Assembly (NCBI GenBank): GCA_017694765.1
Contig: JADIML010000170.1
Location: forward strand, 1-6,493
Direction: 5' to 3'
Source of the DNA: Candidatus Scybalomonas excrementavium
Lineage (GTDB): Bacteria; Bacillota; Clostridia; Lachnospirales; Lachnospiraceae
DNA: 6,493 nucleotides
Below the pieces are notes generated by a model. That model was not told where the DNA came from. It was given only the letters and a program-made list of their open reading frames with translations, and searched no databases. The translations under genes were made by a program, and so were the position numbers. Positions 1-6,079 of this stretch are shown one piece after another; position 1 is the first letter of the stretch, and each line of letters starts with the position of its first letter.

Positions 1-615
1 CAAACCTATCAATTCCCACCAGAAGAAATATTAAGTCATAGTTTTTATGTAAAGCATCCAGAGGAGTTTTTTCGCTTTTATAAGGAGAAAATGCTATACT
101 TAGATGCAAAACCGAATATAGGGCATGAAATATTAGCAAAGTTAGAGGAAATGGGAAAGTTAAAAGCTGTCATCACACAAAATATCGATGGGCTTCATCA
201 AAAAGCAGGAAGTAAACATGTATATGAACTTCATGGTTCTGTACGACGCAATTATTGTACACGTTGTGGAAAATTTTACTCAGCAAATCAATTATTAGAA
301 CAATTAGAAGAAAGAGAAATTCCTAGTTGTGACTGTGGTGGAAGAATGAAACCAGATGTTGTTTTATATGAGGAAAGTCTAAATCAAAAAACAATGGAAG
401 ATGCAATGAGAGAGATTCAAAAAGCAGATATGCTAATAATCGGTGGAACATCATTAGCTGTTTATCCAGCAGCTGGACTCATTCAATATTATAGAGGGGA
501 TAAACTTGTTTTGATCAATAAGACGGCAACGCCACTTGATAATAAGGCACAGCTTTGTATCCAAGATAGTTTTGGAAAAGTAATTAGTGAAGCAGTTAAG
601 GGTATAAAAGCTTAA
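1..615 (+). CDS. cobB: Sir2-family NAD-dependent protein deacylase (5' partial)
   Basis: Sirtuins remove acetyl or other acyl groups from lysines of cytoplasmic proteins, consuming NAD+ and releasing nicotinamide and O-acyl-ADP-ribose. The frame is open from base 1, so the gene begins upstream; the ATG at 91 is internal. The window encodes the last 204 residues of a family that is usually about 240-250, so roughly 40 residues are missing, including the GAG-type Rossmann NAD-binding motif. Visible motifs, numbered from the first codon here: TQNID at 59-63, the catalytic His in LHGS at residue 78, and a zinc ribbon with Cys 86/89 (CTRC) and Cys 110/112 (CDC). These are followed by GTSLAVYPAA and a late INKTATP strand. 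The zinc site has C-x2-C plus C-x-C spacing, but all four cysteines are present. The symbol is the generic bacterial one; acyl specificity cannot be read from this fragment. No terminator is seen before glnS. Confidence 0.95.
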   Translation, partial: QTYQFPPEEILSHSFYVKHPEEFFRFYKEKMLYLDAKPNIGHEILAKLEEMGKLKAVITQNIDGLHQKAGSKHVYELHGSVRRNYCTRCGKFYSANQLLEQLEEREIPSCDCGGRMKPDVVLYEESLNQKTMEDAMREIQKADMLIIGGTSLAVYPAAGLIQYYRGDKLVLINKTATPLDNKAQLCIQDSFGKVISEAVKGIKA

Positions 616-635
616 TAGAAAATACAATATCTTTG

Positions 636-665
636 TGGACAAACTATCTATACGTATGATATTAT
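636..665 (+). promoter_or_regulatory. Candidate sigma-A promoter of glnS
   Basis: A -35-like TGGACA (636-641, five of six matches) is followed after 18 bases by a -10-like TATTAT (660-665, five of six). The predicted start is near 672, about 35 bases before the glnS ATG. This would place the in-frame GTG at 635 upstream of the transcript, supporting the later start codon. It is inferred from sequence only. Confidence 0.5.
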
Positions 666-693
666 ATACTATAAAACGCAAGATAGAAGCAAT

Positions 694-700
694 GGGAGGA
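694..700 (+). promoter_or_regulatory. Ribosome binding site that fixes the glnS start
   Basis: GGGAGGA lies 6 bases upstream of the ATG at 707. The reading frame extends back to a GTG at 635, but no Shine-Dalgarno sequence precedes that codon, and the extra 24 residues have no counterpart in the family. Confidence 0.85.
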
Positions 701-706
701 ATATCA

Positions 707-2368
707 ATGGAAAATGAAGTAGTTTCCAAGAATTTTATTGAACAAATTATTGATAAAGATTTGGAAGAAGGTACTTATGAAACGGTTATGACTCGTTTCC
801 CACCAGAACCAAATGGTTATCTTCATATTGGACACGCTAAATCTATTTTATTAAATTATGGATTAGCCAAAAAATATAATGGAACATTTAATTTACGTTT
901 TGATGATACAAACCCGACAAAAGAAAAGACAGAGTTTGTACAATCGATTTTAGAAGATGTAGAATGGTTAATAGGTGACATCAAAGACAATCTATACTAT
1001 GCTTCAAACTATTTTGAACAAATGTATGAATATGCTGTAAAATTAATTAAAAAAGGAAAAGCATATGTATGCCACTTAACACCAGAAGAAATTCGTGAAT
1101 ATCGTGGTACATTGACAGAACCGGGAAAAAATAGTCCATATCGTGAACGTTCTGTAGAAGAAAATTTAGAATTGTTTGAAAAAATGAAAAATGGTGAATT
1201 TGAAGATGGAGCTTGCGTGCTTCGTGCGAAAATTGATATGTCATCACCAAATATTAATATGCGTGACCCAATTATTTATCGTGTAGCAAGAATGCACCAT
1301 CATAATACAGGAGACAAATGGTGTATTTATCCAATGTATGATTTTGCTCATCCAATTGAGGACGCCATTGAAGGAATTACACATTCTATTTGTACATTAG
1401 AATTTGAAGACCATAGACCTCTTTATAACTGGGTTGTAGAAGAATGTGAATTCGTCCATCCACCAAAACAGATTGAGTTTGCTAAATTATATTTACAAAA
1501 TGTCATTACTGGAAAACGTTATATCAAACGTTTAGTAGAAGATGGAATCGTAGACGGATGGGATGATCCAAGACTTGTAACACTTAGTGCATTAAGAAGA
1601 CGTGGATTTACAAGAGAATCGTTAGCAATGTTCATGGAACTTGTAGGGGTTTCAAAAGCAAATAGTGCAGTTGATTATGCAATGCTTGAATATTGTATTC
1701 GTGAAGATTTAAAAATGAAGAAACCAAGATTAATGGCTGTGCTTGATCCGATTAAAGTTGTTATTACAAACTATCCAGAAGGTCAAGTGGAATATATGGA
1801 GGCATCCAATAATCCAGAAAATGAAGAAATGGGCACAAGAAAAGTTCCTTTCTGTCGTGAGCTTTATATCGATAGAGATGACTTTAAAATTGAACCACCA
1901 AAGAAATATTTCCGCCTTTATCCAGGAAATGAAGTACGTTTCATGAATGCGTATTTTGTAACTTGCCAAGATTATATTACAGATGAAACAGGTAAAGTAG
2001 TAGAGATTCATTGTACGTATGATCCTGAAACAAGAAGTGGCTCAGGCTTTACTGGACGTAAAGTAAAAGGAACGATTCATTGGGTACCAGCACCATATGC
2101 TGTAGAAGCAGAAGTTCGTCTTTATGAAAATATTATCGATGAAGAAAAAGGTGTTTATAACGAAGATGGTTCCTTAAATCTAAATCCAGACTCTTTAACA
2201 GTATTGAAAAAATGTTATTTAGAACCAGAATTTAAAGAAGCAAAAAAAGGAGATAGTTTCCAATTTGTTCGTCAAGGATATTTCTGCGTTGATACAAAAG
2301 ATACAACAGAAGATCACCTTGTATTTAACCGTATTGTTTCTATGAAGAGTTCTTATAAACCAAATTAA
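707..2368 (+). CDS. glnS: Glutaminyl-tRNA synthetase (GlnRS, class Ic)
   Basis: This cytoplasmic enzyme joins glutamine to tRNA-Gln at the expense of ATP. From the ATG at 707 the product is 553 residues, essentially the length of the E. coli enzyme (554). The class I signature PPEPNG-YLHIGH is at 32-43, with HIGH at 40-43 exactly as in E. coli. FDDTNP follows at 65-70, and the YPMYDF and EGITHS active-site segments come later. The KMSKS region is degenerate: VITGKR at 266-271 keeps the functional lysine (Lys270) but has Gly where Ser is usual. WDDPR and LRRRG follow it, and the C-terminal part carries the beta-barrel anticodon-binding region (VKGTIHWV, FQFVRQGYFC near the end). No extra C-terminal YqeY domain is present. 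Many Firmicutes lack GlnRS and make Gln-tRNA by GatCAB transamidation, so its presence is phylogenetically informative. It has its own promoter and terminator. Confidence 0.97.
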   Translation: MENEVVSKNFIEQIIDKDLEEGTYETVMTRFPPEPNGYLHIGHAKSILLNYGLAKKYNGTFNLRFDDTNPTKEKTEFVQSILEDVEWLIGDIKDNLYYASNYFEQMYEYAVKLIKKGKAYVCHLTPEEIREYRGTLTEPGKNSPYRERSVEENLELFEKMKNGEFEDGACVLRAKIDMSSPNINMRDPIIYRVARMHHHNTGDKWCIYPMYDFAHPIEDAIEGITHSICTLEFEDHRPLYNWVVEECEFVHPPKQIEFAKLYLQNVITGKRYIKRLVEDGIVDGWDDPRLVTLSALRRRGFTRESLAMFMELVGVSKANSAVDYAMLEYCIREDLKMKKPRLMAVLDPIKVVITNYPEGQVEYMEASNNPENEEMGTRKVPFCRELYIDRDDFKIEPPKKYFRLYPGNEVRFMNAYFVTCQDYITDETGKVVEIHCTYDPETRSGSGFTGRKVKGTIHWVPAPYAVEAEVRLYENIIDEEKGVYNEDGSLNLNPDSLTVLKKCYLEPEFKEAKKGDSFQFVRQGYFCVDTKDTTEDHLVFNRIVSMKSSYKPN

Positions 2369-2370
2369 TG

Positions 2371-2423
2371 AAAAAAAGCTATTGCAAAATTTTTAAAGCA
2401 ACAATTTTGTAATAGCTTTTTTT
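2371..2423 (+). terminator. Rho-independent terminator after glnS
   Basis: The arms at 2371-2390 and 2404-2423 pair over 20 bp with one G-U pair (G2384 with U2410), around a 13-base loop. The 5' arm begins with seven A and the 3' arm ends in seven T, so the outer stem doubles as the U tract. It starts two bases after the glnS stop. The A/T symmetry means it could also terminate leftward transcription. Confidence 0.92.
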
Positions 2424-2859
2424 GATCGATGTAGAGAATATGAACAATGTGAAAAACATTGGAAGTATTGATACAGATAAATTCTTTTAAAAAGAAAAAT
2501 ACACAGAAAATATAGTGGAACAATGATATTTTGTTTGCTGATTAAAAAAGTAAATAAAAGAAAAAAGACAATAAATACTACATGAGAGAAAAATTACAAA
2601 AATGTAACATAATTAGAAAAATATTTAATAATATGCTTCTAAATAGGGAAAAAATTAGGGAGATAACATTAGATATCAAGAAAAATGAGTAGAGAAAAAA
2701 TGAAATTTTAACAAATATACTGGAGAGAAACTAGAGAAAAAAACACAAAAATAGAGGGGATAGAAGAAGGGATTGTTATAAAGTAATAAAAGAAGAAGTG
2801 TATATAGGGATTATATTGTAAAAAATATGAAAAAACAATCTTGATTTCTGTTTTAGAAT
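2424..2859. other. Gene-free, C-poor intergenic stretch
   Basis: I see no supported gene in this stretch. The longest ATG-initiated reading frames are very short and lack ribosome binding sites. On the + strand it is rich in A and G, with repeated AGAGAAA/GAGAAAA-type words. There is no cytosine at all from 2747 to 2835 (89 bases). It separates the glnS terminator from the regulatory region of the 3D-domain gene. Confidence 0.75.
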
Positions 2860-2862
2860 ACT

Positions 2863-2879
2863 TGTAACAAATTTGTAAT
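2863..2879 (+). promoter_or_regulatory. WalR-like box upstream of the 3D-domain gene
   Basis: TGTAAC (2863-2868), five bases, then TGTAAT (2874-2879) matches the published WalR (YycF) recognition pattern TGTWAH-N5-TGTWAH with no mismatch. Its centre is about 50 bases upstream of the predicted transcription start, ending 6 bases before the -35, as expected for an activator. In Bacillus subtilis WalR controls yocH, which also encodes a secreted 3D-domain wall enzyme, so site and gene function agree. Further TGTWAH half-sites occur at 2896, 2906 and 2921. No walRK gene is in the window, so the regulator is inferred. Confidence 0.6.
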
Positions 2880-2885
2880 AATTAC

Positions 2886-2914
2886 TTTACAAGTATGTAA
2901 TCACATGTTACAAT
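2886..2914 (+). promoter_or_regulatory. Sigma-A promoter of the 3D-domain gene
   Basis: TTTACA (2886-2891) and TACAAT (2909-2914) are separated by exactly 17 bases, with TGT immediately before the -10 (an extended -10). Predicted transcription start is about 2921, giving a leader of roughly 28 bases. The -35 lies in the right arm of an inverted repeat, ACTTGTAA (2860-2867) with TTACAAGT (2887-2894). CACATGT repeats at 2902 and 2917 flank the -10. Confidence 0.75.
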
Positions 2915-2933
2915 AGCACATGTAAAAGAAATC

Positions 2934-2940
2934 AGGAGGT
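2934..2940 (+). promoter_or_regulatory. Ribosome binding site selecting a GTG start
   Basis: AGGAGGT is a near-perfect Shine-Dalgarno sequence 8 bases upstream of GTG at 2949. The next in-frame ATG (2961) would be 20 bases away, too far, so GTG is the better start. Confidence 0.85.
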
Positions 2941-2948
2941 TATTCAAA

Positions 2949-3341
2949 GTGAAGAATACGATGAAGAAATTACTGATATATACTTTTGTTTTATTAATGA
3001 CAATTTCGCCATTACAGGTGCAGGCAGCGCCTACTCATAAAATTCAATATTTAGGTAAATTTAAATTAACAGCTTACTGTGGCTGTAGAGCTTGTTCTGG
3101 TCAGTGGGGCAATAAAACAGCTATGGGAACAAGAGCAAAGGCAGATTATACAGTAGCAGTTGATAGAAACGTTATATCACTTGGAACAAAATTAAAAATC
3201 AATGGAGGAACTTACGTTGCTGAAGATGTTGGTGGCGCTGTAAAAGGAAAACACATTGATATTTATTTTAAAACTCATAAAGCCGCATTAAAATTTGGGC
3301 TTAAGAAAAATCAAAAAGTTTATAAAGTCGTAAAACTGTGA
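2949..3341 (+). CDS. Secreted 3D-domain cell-wall protein (predicted lytic transglycosylase-like)
   Basis: This is a 130-residue protein beginning at GTG. Residues 1-26 form a Sec signal peptide: KK at 6-7, a hydrophobic core at 8-20, and a VQA cleavage motif before Ala27. The mature protein is therefore about 104 residues, exported and not lipidated. The rest is a single 3D (Asp-Asp-Asp) domain. It has LTAYCGCRACSG with Cys 44, 46 and 49, then AVDRNVI with Asp72, AEDVGGAVKG with Asp93, and HIDIYF with Asp104, so all three name-giving aspartates are present. The family has an MltA-like double-psi beta-barrel fold. Relatives such as B. subtilis YocH and the YuiC/Sps group act on peptidoglycan, so a role in wall turnover is likely; activity here is inferred. 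Unlike YocH there are no LysM repeats, so wall targeting must rely on the domain itself. The gene is monocistronic, with a WalR-like box upstream. Confidence 0.9.
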   Translation: MKNTMKKLLIYTFVLLMTISPLQVQAAPTHKIQYLGKFKLTAYCGCRACSGQWGNKTAMGTRAKADYTVAVDRNVISLGTKLKINGGTYVAEDVGGAVKGKHIDIYFKTHKAALKFGLKKNQKVYKVVKL

Positions 3342-3357
3342 TCATGAAATCGCAGTT
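3334..3357 (+). other. Hairpin overlapping the stop codon of the 3D-domain gene
   Basis: AACTGTGAT (3334-3342) pairs with ATCGCAGTT (3349-3357) over 9 bp with one G-U pair around a 6-base loop. No T run follows, so it is not a convincing terminator. It may stabilise the 3' end or be incidental. Confidence 0.45.
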
Positions 3358-3519
3358 GTCGATATCCATATATCATTTATTTATGTGCAACATACCGGTA
3401 GGATGACATTTGCGAAAGACGAAATGTAACTCAAGTAACAAGAAATCATTCATAAAGTATATATCATAAAGAAACAAAAAACAAAGAAATTACCACAAGG
3501 TAAACGTCATTAAAAAACG
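3342..3519. other. Long hairpin-rich 3' region after the 3D-domain gene
   Basis: No protein gene is supported here. The 178 bases between the stop codon and the next terminator hold several small palindromes: GATAT/ATATC (3361-3374), the perfect 8-base TACCGGTA (3393-3400), ACATTT-G-CG with CGAAATGT (3406-3427), and TTACC-ACAA-GGTAA (3490-3503). It is probably transcribed as the 3' untranslated part of the 3D-domain mRNA. I could not match it to any riboswitch or RNA family. Confidence 0.5.
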
Positions 3520-3553
3520 ATCCGAGAGCAAAAGAAAGGCTCTCGGATTTTTT
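3520..3553 (+). terminator. Strong rho-independent terminator
   Basis: ATCCGAGAGC (3520-3529) pairs perfectly with GCTCTCGGAT (3539-3548) around a 9-base loop, followed by a T run to 3553 and further T-rich sequence. It lies about 180 bases beyond the 3D-domain stop, and no other gene that it could end is visible. Confidence 0.95.
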
Positions 3554-3847
3554 CTTTTCTATGAAATAAAAAGCATTATATGTGAAAATACAAAGCCCAC
3601 TCTTTTCAAAGAAGCATTTACATCGTATAAAAATAAATAGTCTAAATAGTCATAGAAAGAAAAGCTACTTCATATATATAGTAAATGGGTTGTCCCTTTT
3701 TTAAAAACGAAAGGTTCTTTTCTATGATTTTTATTTTCATGAAGAATATAAAGTGAGAAAATAGGTGAAATAATAAGTATAAGGAAGAAATAATGAGAAA
3801 ATCAAATAGAATAGGAGAAAAAAGGGGGGATTTAGAATAATTTAAAC
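3554..3847. other. Gene-free stretch before the groE promoter
   Basis: I see no gene here. A 23-codon frame from ATG 3685 has no ribosome binding site. GGG-TTGT-CCC followed by six T (3687-3702) looks like a very weak terminator, but its stem has only 3 bp. From 3739 to 3846 the + strand contains a single cytosine (3803) and is dominated by A and G, much like the stretch upstream of the 3D-domain gene. Confidence 0.65.
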
Positions 3848-3879
3848 TTGATTTTTTATTTCATGTCAACTAATATAAT
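3848..3879 (+). promoter_or_regulatory. Probable groESL promoter
   Basis: A perfect -10 TATAAT is at 3874-3879, so transcription should start near 3886, just at the CIRCE element. The -35 is unclear. TTGATT (3848-3853) is the best candidate but is 20 bases from this -10; it is 17 bases from an overlapping weaker -10, TAATAT (3871-3876). The location agrees with HrcA control of groE in Firmicutes. Confidence 0.6.
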
Positions 3880-3887
3880 AATAACGA

Positions 3888-3914
3888 TTAGCACTCAGGA
3901 ATATCGAGTGCTAA
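3888..3914. promoter_or_regulatory. CIRCE operator (HrcA binding site)
   Basis: TTAGCACTC (3888-3896), a 9-base spacer, and GAGTGCTAA (3906-3914) match the consensus CIRCE element exactly. HrcA binds it as a repressor under normal conditions and releases it on heat or misfolding stress; HrcA folding depends on GroE, which closes a feedback loop. It lies 66 bases upstream of groES, at the predicted transcription start, so the inverted repeat would also form a hairpin at the mRNA 5' end. A smaller GGGA-GTAT-TCCC hairpin follows at 3927-3938 in the leader. Confidence 0.98.
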
Positions 3915-3980
3915 CAAAGGATAAAAGGGAGTATTCCCAAGGAAAATAGAACAAGAACGATTATTAAGGAGGACATTTTT

Positions 3981-4256
3981 ATGAAATTAGTACCATTAGG
4001 TGACAGAGTTGTATTAAAACAATTAGAGGCAGAAACAACAACAAAATCAGGGATTGTATTAGCAAGCCAATCTCAAGAAAAGCCACAGGAAGCAGAAGTT
4101 GTTGCAGTAGGACCTGGAACAGATGAAGTGAAAATGGAAGTAAAAGTTGGAGATAAAGTCATTTATTCAAAATATGCAGGAACACAAGTAAAATTAGAAG
4201 GCGAAGAATATATCATTGTAAAACAAAGTGATGTATTAGCAGTTGTAGAAGCATAG
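3981..4256 (+). CDS. groES: Co-chaperonin GroES (Hsp10)
   Basis: GroES forms the seven-membered lid of the GroEL folding chamber in the cytoplasm. The 91-residue length is normal (about 94-97 in many bacteria). The N terminus has PLGDRVVLK (5-13). The mobile loop is around 16-34 and carries the GroEL-contacting GIVL at 24-27. The EVVAVGPG strand, VGDKVIYSKYAGT and a C-terminal DVLAVV strand follow. The start at 3981 has AAGGAGG (3966-3972) 8 bases upstream. It is the first gene of the groE operon behind a CIRCE operator, so it is expected to be heat-inducible. Confidence 0.98.
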   Translation: MKLVPLGDRVVLKQLEAETTTKSGIVLASQSQEKPQEAEVVAVGPGTDEVKMEVKVGDKVIYSKYAGTQVKLEGEEYIIVKQSDVLAVVEA

Positions 4257-4309
4257 GTTATAATCTTAATGTTATAAGAATCCTCGAATGGTAGGTTTGG
4301 GGAGTATCA

Positions 4310-4387
4310 ATGAACGTTAAACAAAATAAAATGATAAAATCAATTATATATTTGGAGGTAGCAAACGGTTATGGCAAAAGAAATTAA
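4310..4387 (+). CDS. Possible small ORF overlapping the groEL start (speculative)
   Basis: A 25-codon frame begins at ATG 4310, five bases after GGGGAG (4299-4304), and ends at TAA 4385-4387, inside groEL in another frame. The predicted peptide starts MNVKQNKMIK and is Lys/Asn-rich with a short SIIYLEV segment. It has no family resemblance I recognise. It could be a leader that couples translation to groEL, since it runs over the groEL ribosome binding site, or just chance in AT-rich DNA; the second is more likely. Confidence 0.2.
   Translation: MNVKQNKMIKSIIYLEVANGYGKRN
4352..4359 (+). promoter_or_regulatory. groEL ribosome binding site
   Basis: TTGGAGGT lies in the groES-groEL gap. GGAGG ends 12 bases before the groEL ATG, a little longer than the 8 bases used for groES. 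The site lies inside the possible 25-codon ORF described here. Confidence 0.75.
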
Positions 4388-5987
4388 ATATGGAGCAGAA
4401 GCTCGTAAAGCATTAGAATCAGGTGTAAATCAATTAGCAGATACAGTAAGAGTTACATTAGGGCCAAAAGGACGTAATGTCGTACTTAGTAAACAATTTG
4501 GAACACCACTCATTACAAATGACGGTGTTACAATTGCAAAAGACATCGAATTAGAAGATGCTTTTGAAAATATGGGAGCACAGATCGTAAAAGAAGTAGC
4601 AACAAAGACAAACGATGTAGCTGGTGATGGTACAACAACAGCAACTGTTCTTGCACAAGCTATGATCAATGCTGGTATGAAAAACTTAGCAGCTGGTGCA
4701 AACCCAATTATTTTAAGAAGAGGTATGAAACAAGCAACTGATGTAGCTGTGGAAGCAATTAAAGACATGAGCAGCACAGTAACTGGAAAAGATCAGATTG
4801 CGAAAGTTGCTGCAATTTCTGCTGGAGATGAAGCAGTTGGACAATTAGTAGCAGATGCTATGGAAAAAGTTTCTAATGATGGTGTTATCACAATCGAAGA
4901 ATCTAAAACAATGCAAACAGAACTTGACTTAGTAGAAGGTATGCAGTTTGATCGCGGATATATCTCTGCTTATATGTCAACAGATATGGAAAAAATGGTT
5001 GCAGAGTTAGATGATCCATATATTTTAATTACAGATAAAAAAATCAGCAATATTCAGGAATTATTGCCAGTACTTGAACAAATCGTTCAAAGTGGTGCAA
5101 AATTATTAATCATCGCAGAAGATGTAGAAGGCGAAGCATTAACAACATTAATCGTAAATAAATTAAGAGGAACATTTAATGTAGTTGCTGTAAAAGCACC
5201 TGGATATGGTGATAGAAGAAAAGCAATGTTACAAGATATCGCCATCTTAACAGGTGGTACTGTTATTTCAGAAGAACTTGGATTAGACTTAAAAGAAGTA
5301 ACAATGGATCAGTTAGGACGTGCAAAATCTGTTCGTGTTGAAAAAGAAAATACAATTATCGTAGATGGTTGTGGAGAAAAAGAAGAAATCGCTGCTCGTA
5401 TTTCTCAGATCAAAGCACAGGTAGAAGAAACAACATCTGAATTTGATAAAGAAAAATTACAGGAAAGACTTGCAAAATTAAGTGGTGGAGTTGCTGTTAT
5501 CCGTGTTGGTGCTGCAACAGAAACAGAAATGAAAGAAAACAAACTTCGTCTTGAAGATGCTTTAGCAGCGACAAGAGCGGCTGTAGAAGAAGGAATTATT
5601 TCTGGTGGTGGTTCTGCTTATATCCATGCATCTAAAAAAGTTGCAGAACTTGCAAAAGGATTATCAGGAGATGAAAAAACTGGTGCTGAAATTATCTTAA
5701 AAGCATTAGAAGCTCCATTGTTCCACATTACAGCAAATGCAGGACTTGAAGGTGCTGTTATTATTAATAAAGTAAGAGAATCTGAAGTAGGAACAGGATT
5801 TGATGCTTTAAATGAAACATATGTAAATATGATCGAAGCTGGAATTATTGATCCTGCTAAAGTAACAAGAAGTGCATTACAAAACGCAACTTCTGTTGCA
5901 TCTACATTATTAACAACAGAATCTGTAGTGGCAGATATTAAAGAAGAAAATCCAATGCCACCAATGCCAGCAGGCGGAATGATGTAA
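4371..5987 (+). CDS. groEL: Chaperonin GroEL (Hsp60)
   Basis: GroEL forms the double-ring, ATP-driven chamber that folds cytoplasmic proteins together with GroES. The 538-residue length is typical (about 540-548). Nucleotide-binding motifs of the equatorial domain are intact: TLGPKGRN at 29-36, NDGVT at 50-54, GDGTTT at 85-90, the catalytic Asp at 396 (in LEDALAATRAAVEEG), and GGG at 412-414. The apical domain spans roughly 190-375 and includes EGMQFDRGY and the conserved APGYGDRRKAML segment. The C terminus ends in the Met/Pro/Gly-rich flexible tail PMPPMPAGGMM that lies inside the cavity. It is the second gene of the groE operon, 114 bases after groES, a longer gap than in many groE operons. 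It is presumably co-transcribed from the CIRCE-controlled promoter, as I find no clear internal promoter or terminator in the gap. Confidence 0.99.
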   Translation: MAKEIKYGAEARKALESGVNQLADTVRVTLGPKGRNVVLSKQFGTPLITNDGVTIAKDIELEDAFENMGAQIVKEVATKTNDVAGDGTTTATVLAQAMINAGMKNLAAGANPIILRRGMKQATDVAVEAIKDMSSTVTGKDQIAKVAAISAGDEAVGQLVADAMEKVSNDGVITIEESKTMQTELDLVEGMQFDRGYISAYMSTDMEKMVAELDDPYILITDKKISNIQELLPVLEQIVQSGAKLLIIAEDVEGEALTTLIVNKLRGTFNVVAVKAPGYGDRRKAMLQDIAILTGGTVISEELGLDLKEVTMDQLGRAKSVRVEKENTIIVDGCGEKEEIAARISQIKAQVEETTSEFDKEKLQERLAKLSGGVAVIRVGAATETEMKENKLRLEDALAATRAAVEEGIISGGGSAYIHASKKVAELAKGLSGDEKTGAEIILKALEAPLFHITANAGLEGAVIINKVRESEVGTGFDALNETYVNMIEAGIIDPAKVTRSALQNATSVASTLLTTESVVADIKEENPMPPMPAGGMM

Positions 5988-6009
5988 GCAATAGAAATAT
6001 AAAATAGAT

Positions 6010-6067
6010 GATGTTGTCGCATTTATGATTAAAAAATCATAGATGTGGCAGCATCTTTTTCTTTTTT
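6010..6067 (+). terminator. Rho-independent terminator of the groE operon
   Basis: The arms at 6010-6030 and 6035-6055 pair over 21 bp around an AAAA loop, followed by T5-C-T6. Four positions are G-U pairs (6014, 6017, 6019 and 6023 with their partners) and there are no mismatches. On the opposite strand these would become A-C mismatches, so the hairpin is built for + strand RNA. Confidence 0.95.
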
Positions 6068-6079
6068 ATCTAAAACTAT

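Noticed and set aside
2440..2490. 16-codon frame just after the glnS terminator
   Set aside because: No ribosome binding site upstream, AT-rich chance length, no recognisable product.
3387..3430. Possible c-di-GMP (GEMM-type) riboswitch because of CCGGTAGG and a GAAA-like loop
   Set aside because: The order of the parts is wrong for GEMM-I, the flanking stems are missing, and no gene follows before the terminator.
3425..3439. Second WalR-like site (TGTAAC then AGTAAC)
   Set aside because: The spacing is 3 bases instead of 5 and the second half does not begin TGT; it also lies downstream of the gene.
3685..3756. 23-codon frame starting at ATG 3685
   Set aside because: No Shine-Dalgarno sequence upstream, and its start is inside a weak GGG/CCC hairpin; a phenylalanine-rich peptide from T runs is expected by chance.
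4430..4777. Long reading frames on the - strand under groEL (also 5618-6022 and others under glnS)
   Set aside because: They mirror the codon pattern of strongly conserved + strand genes, lack ribosome binding sites and have no family resemblance.
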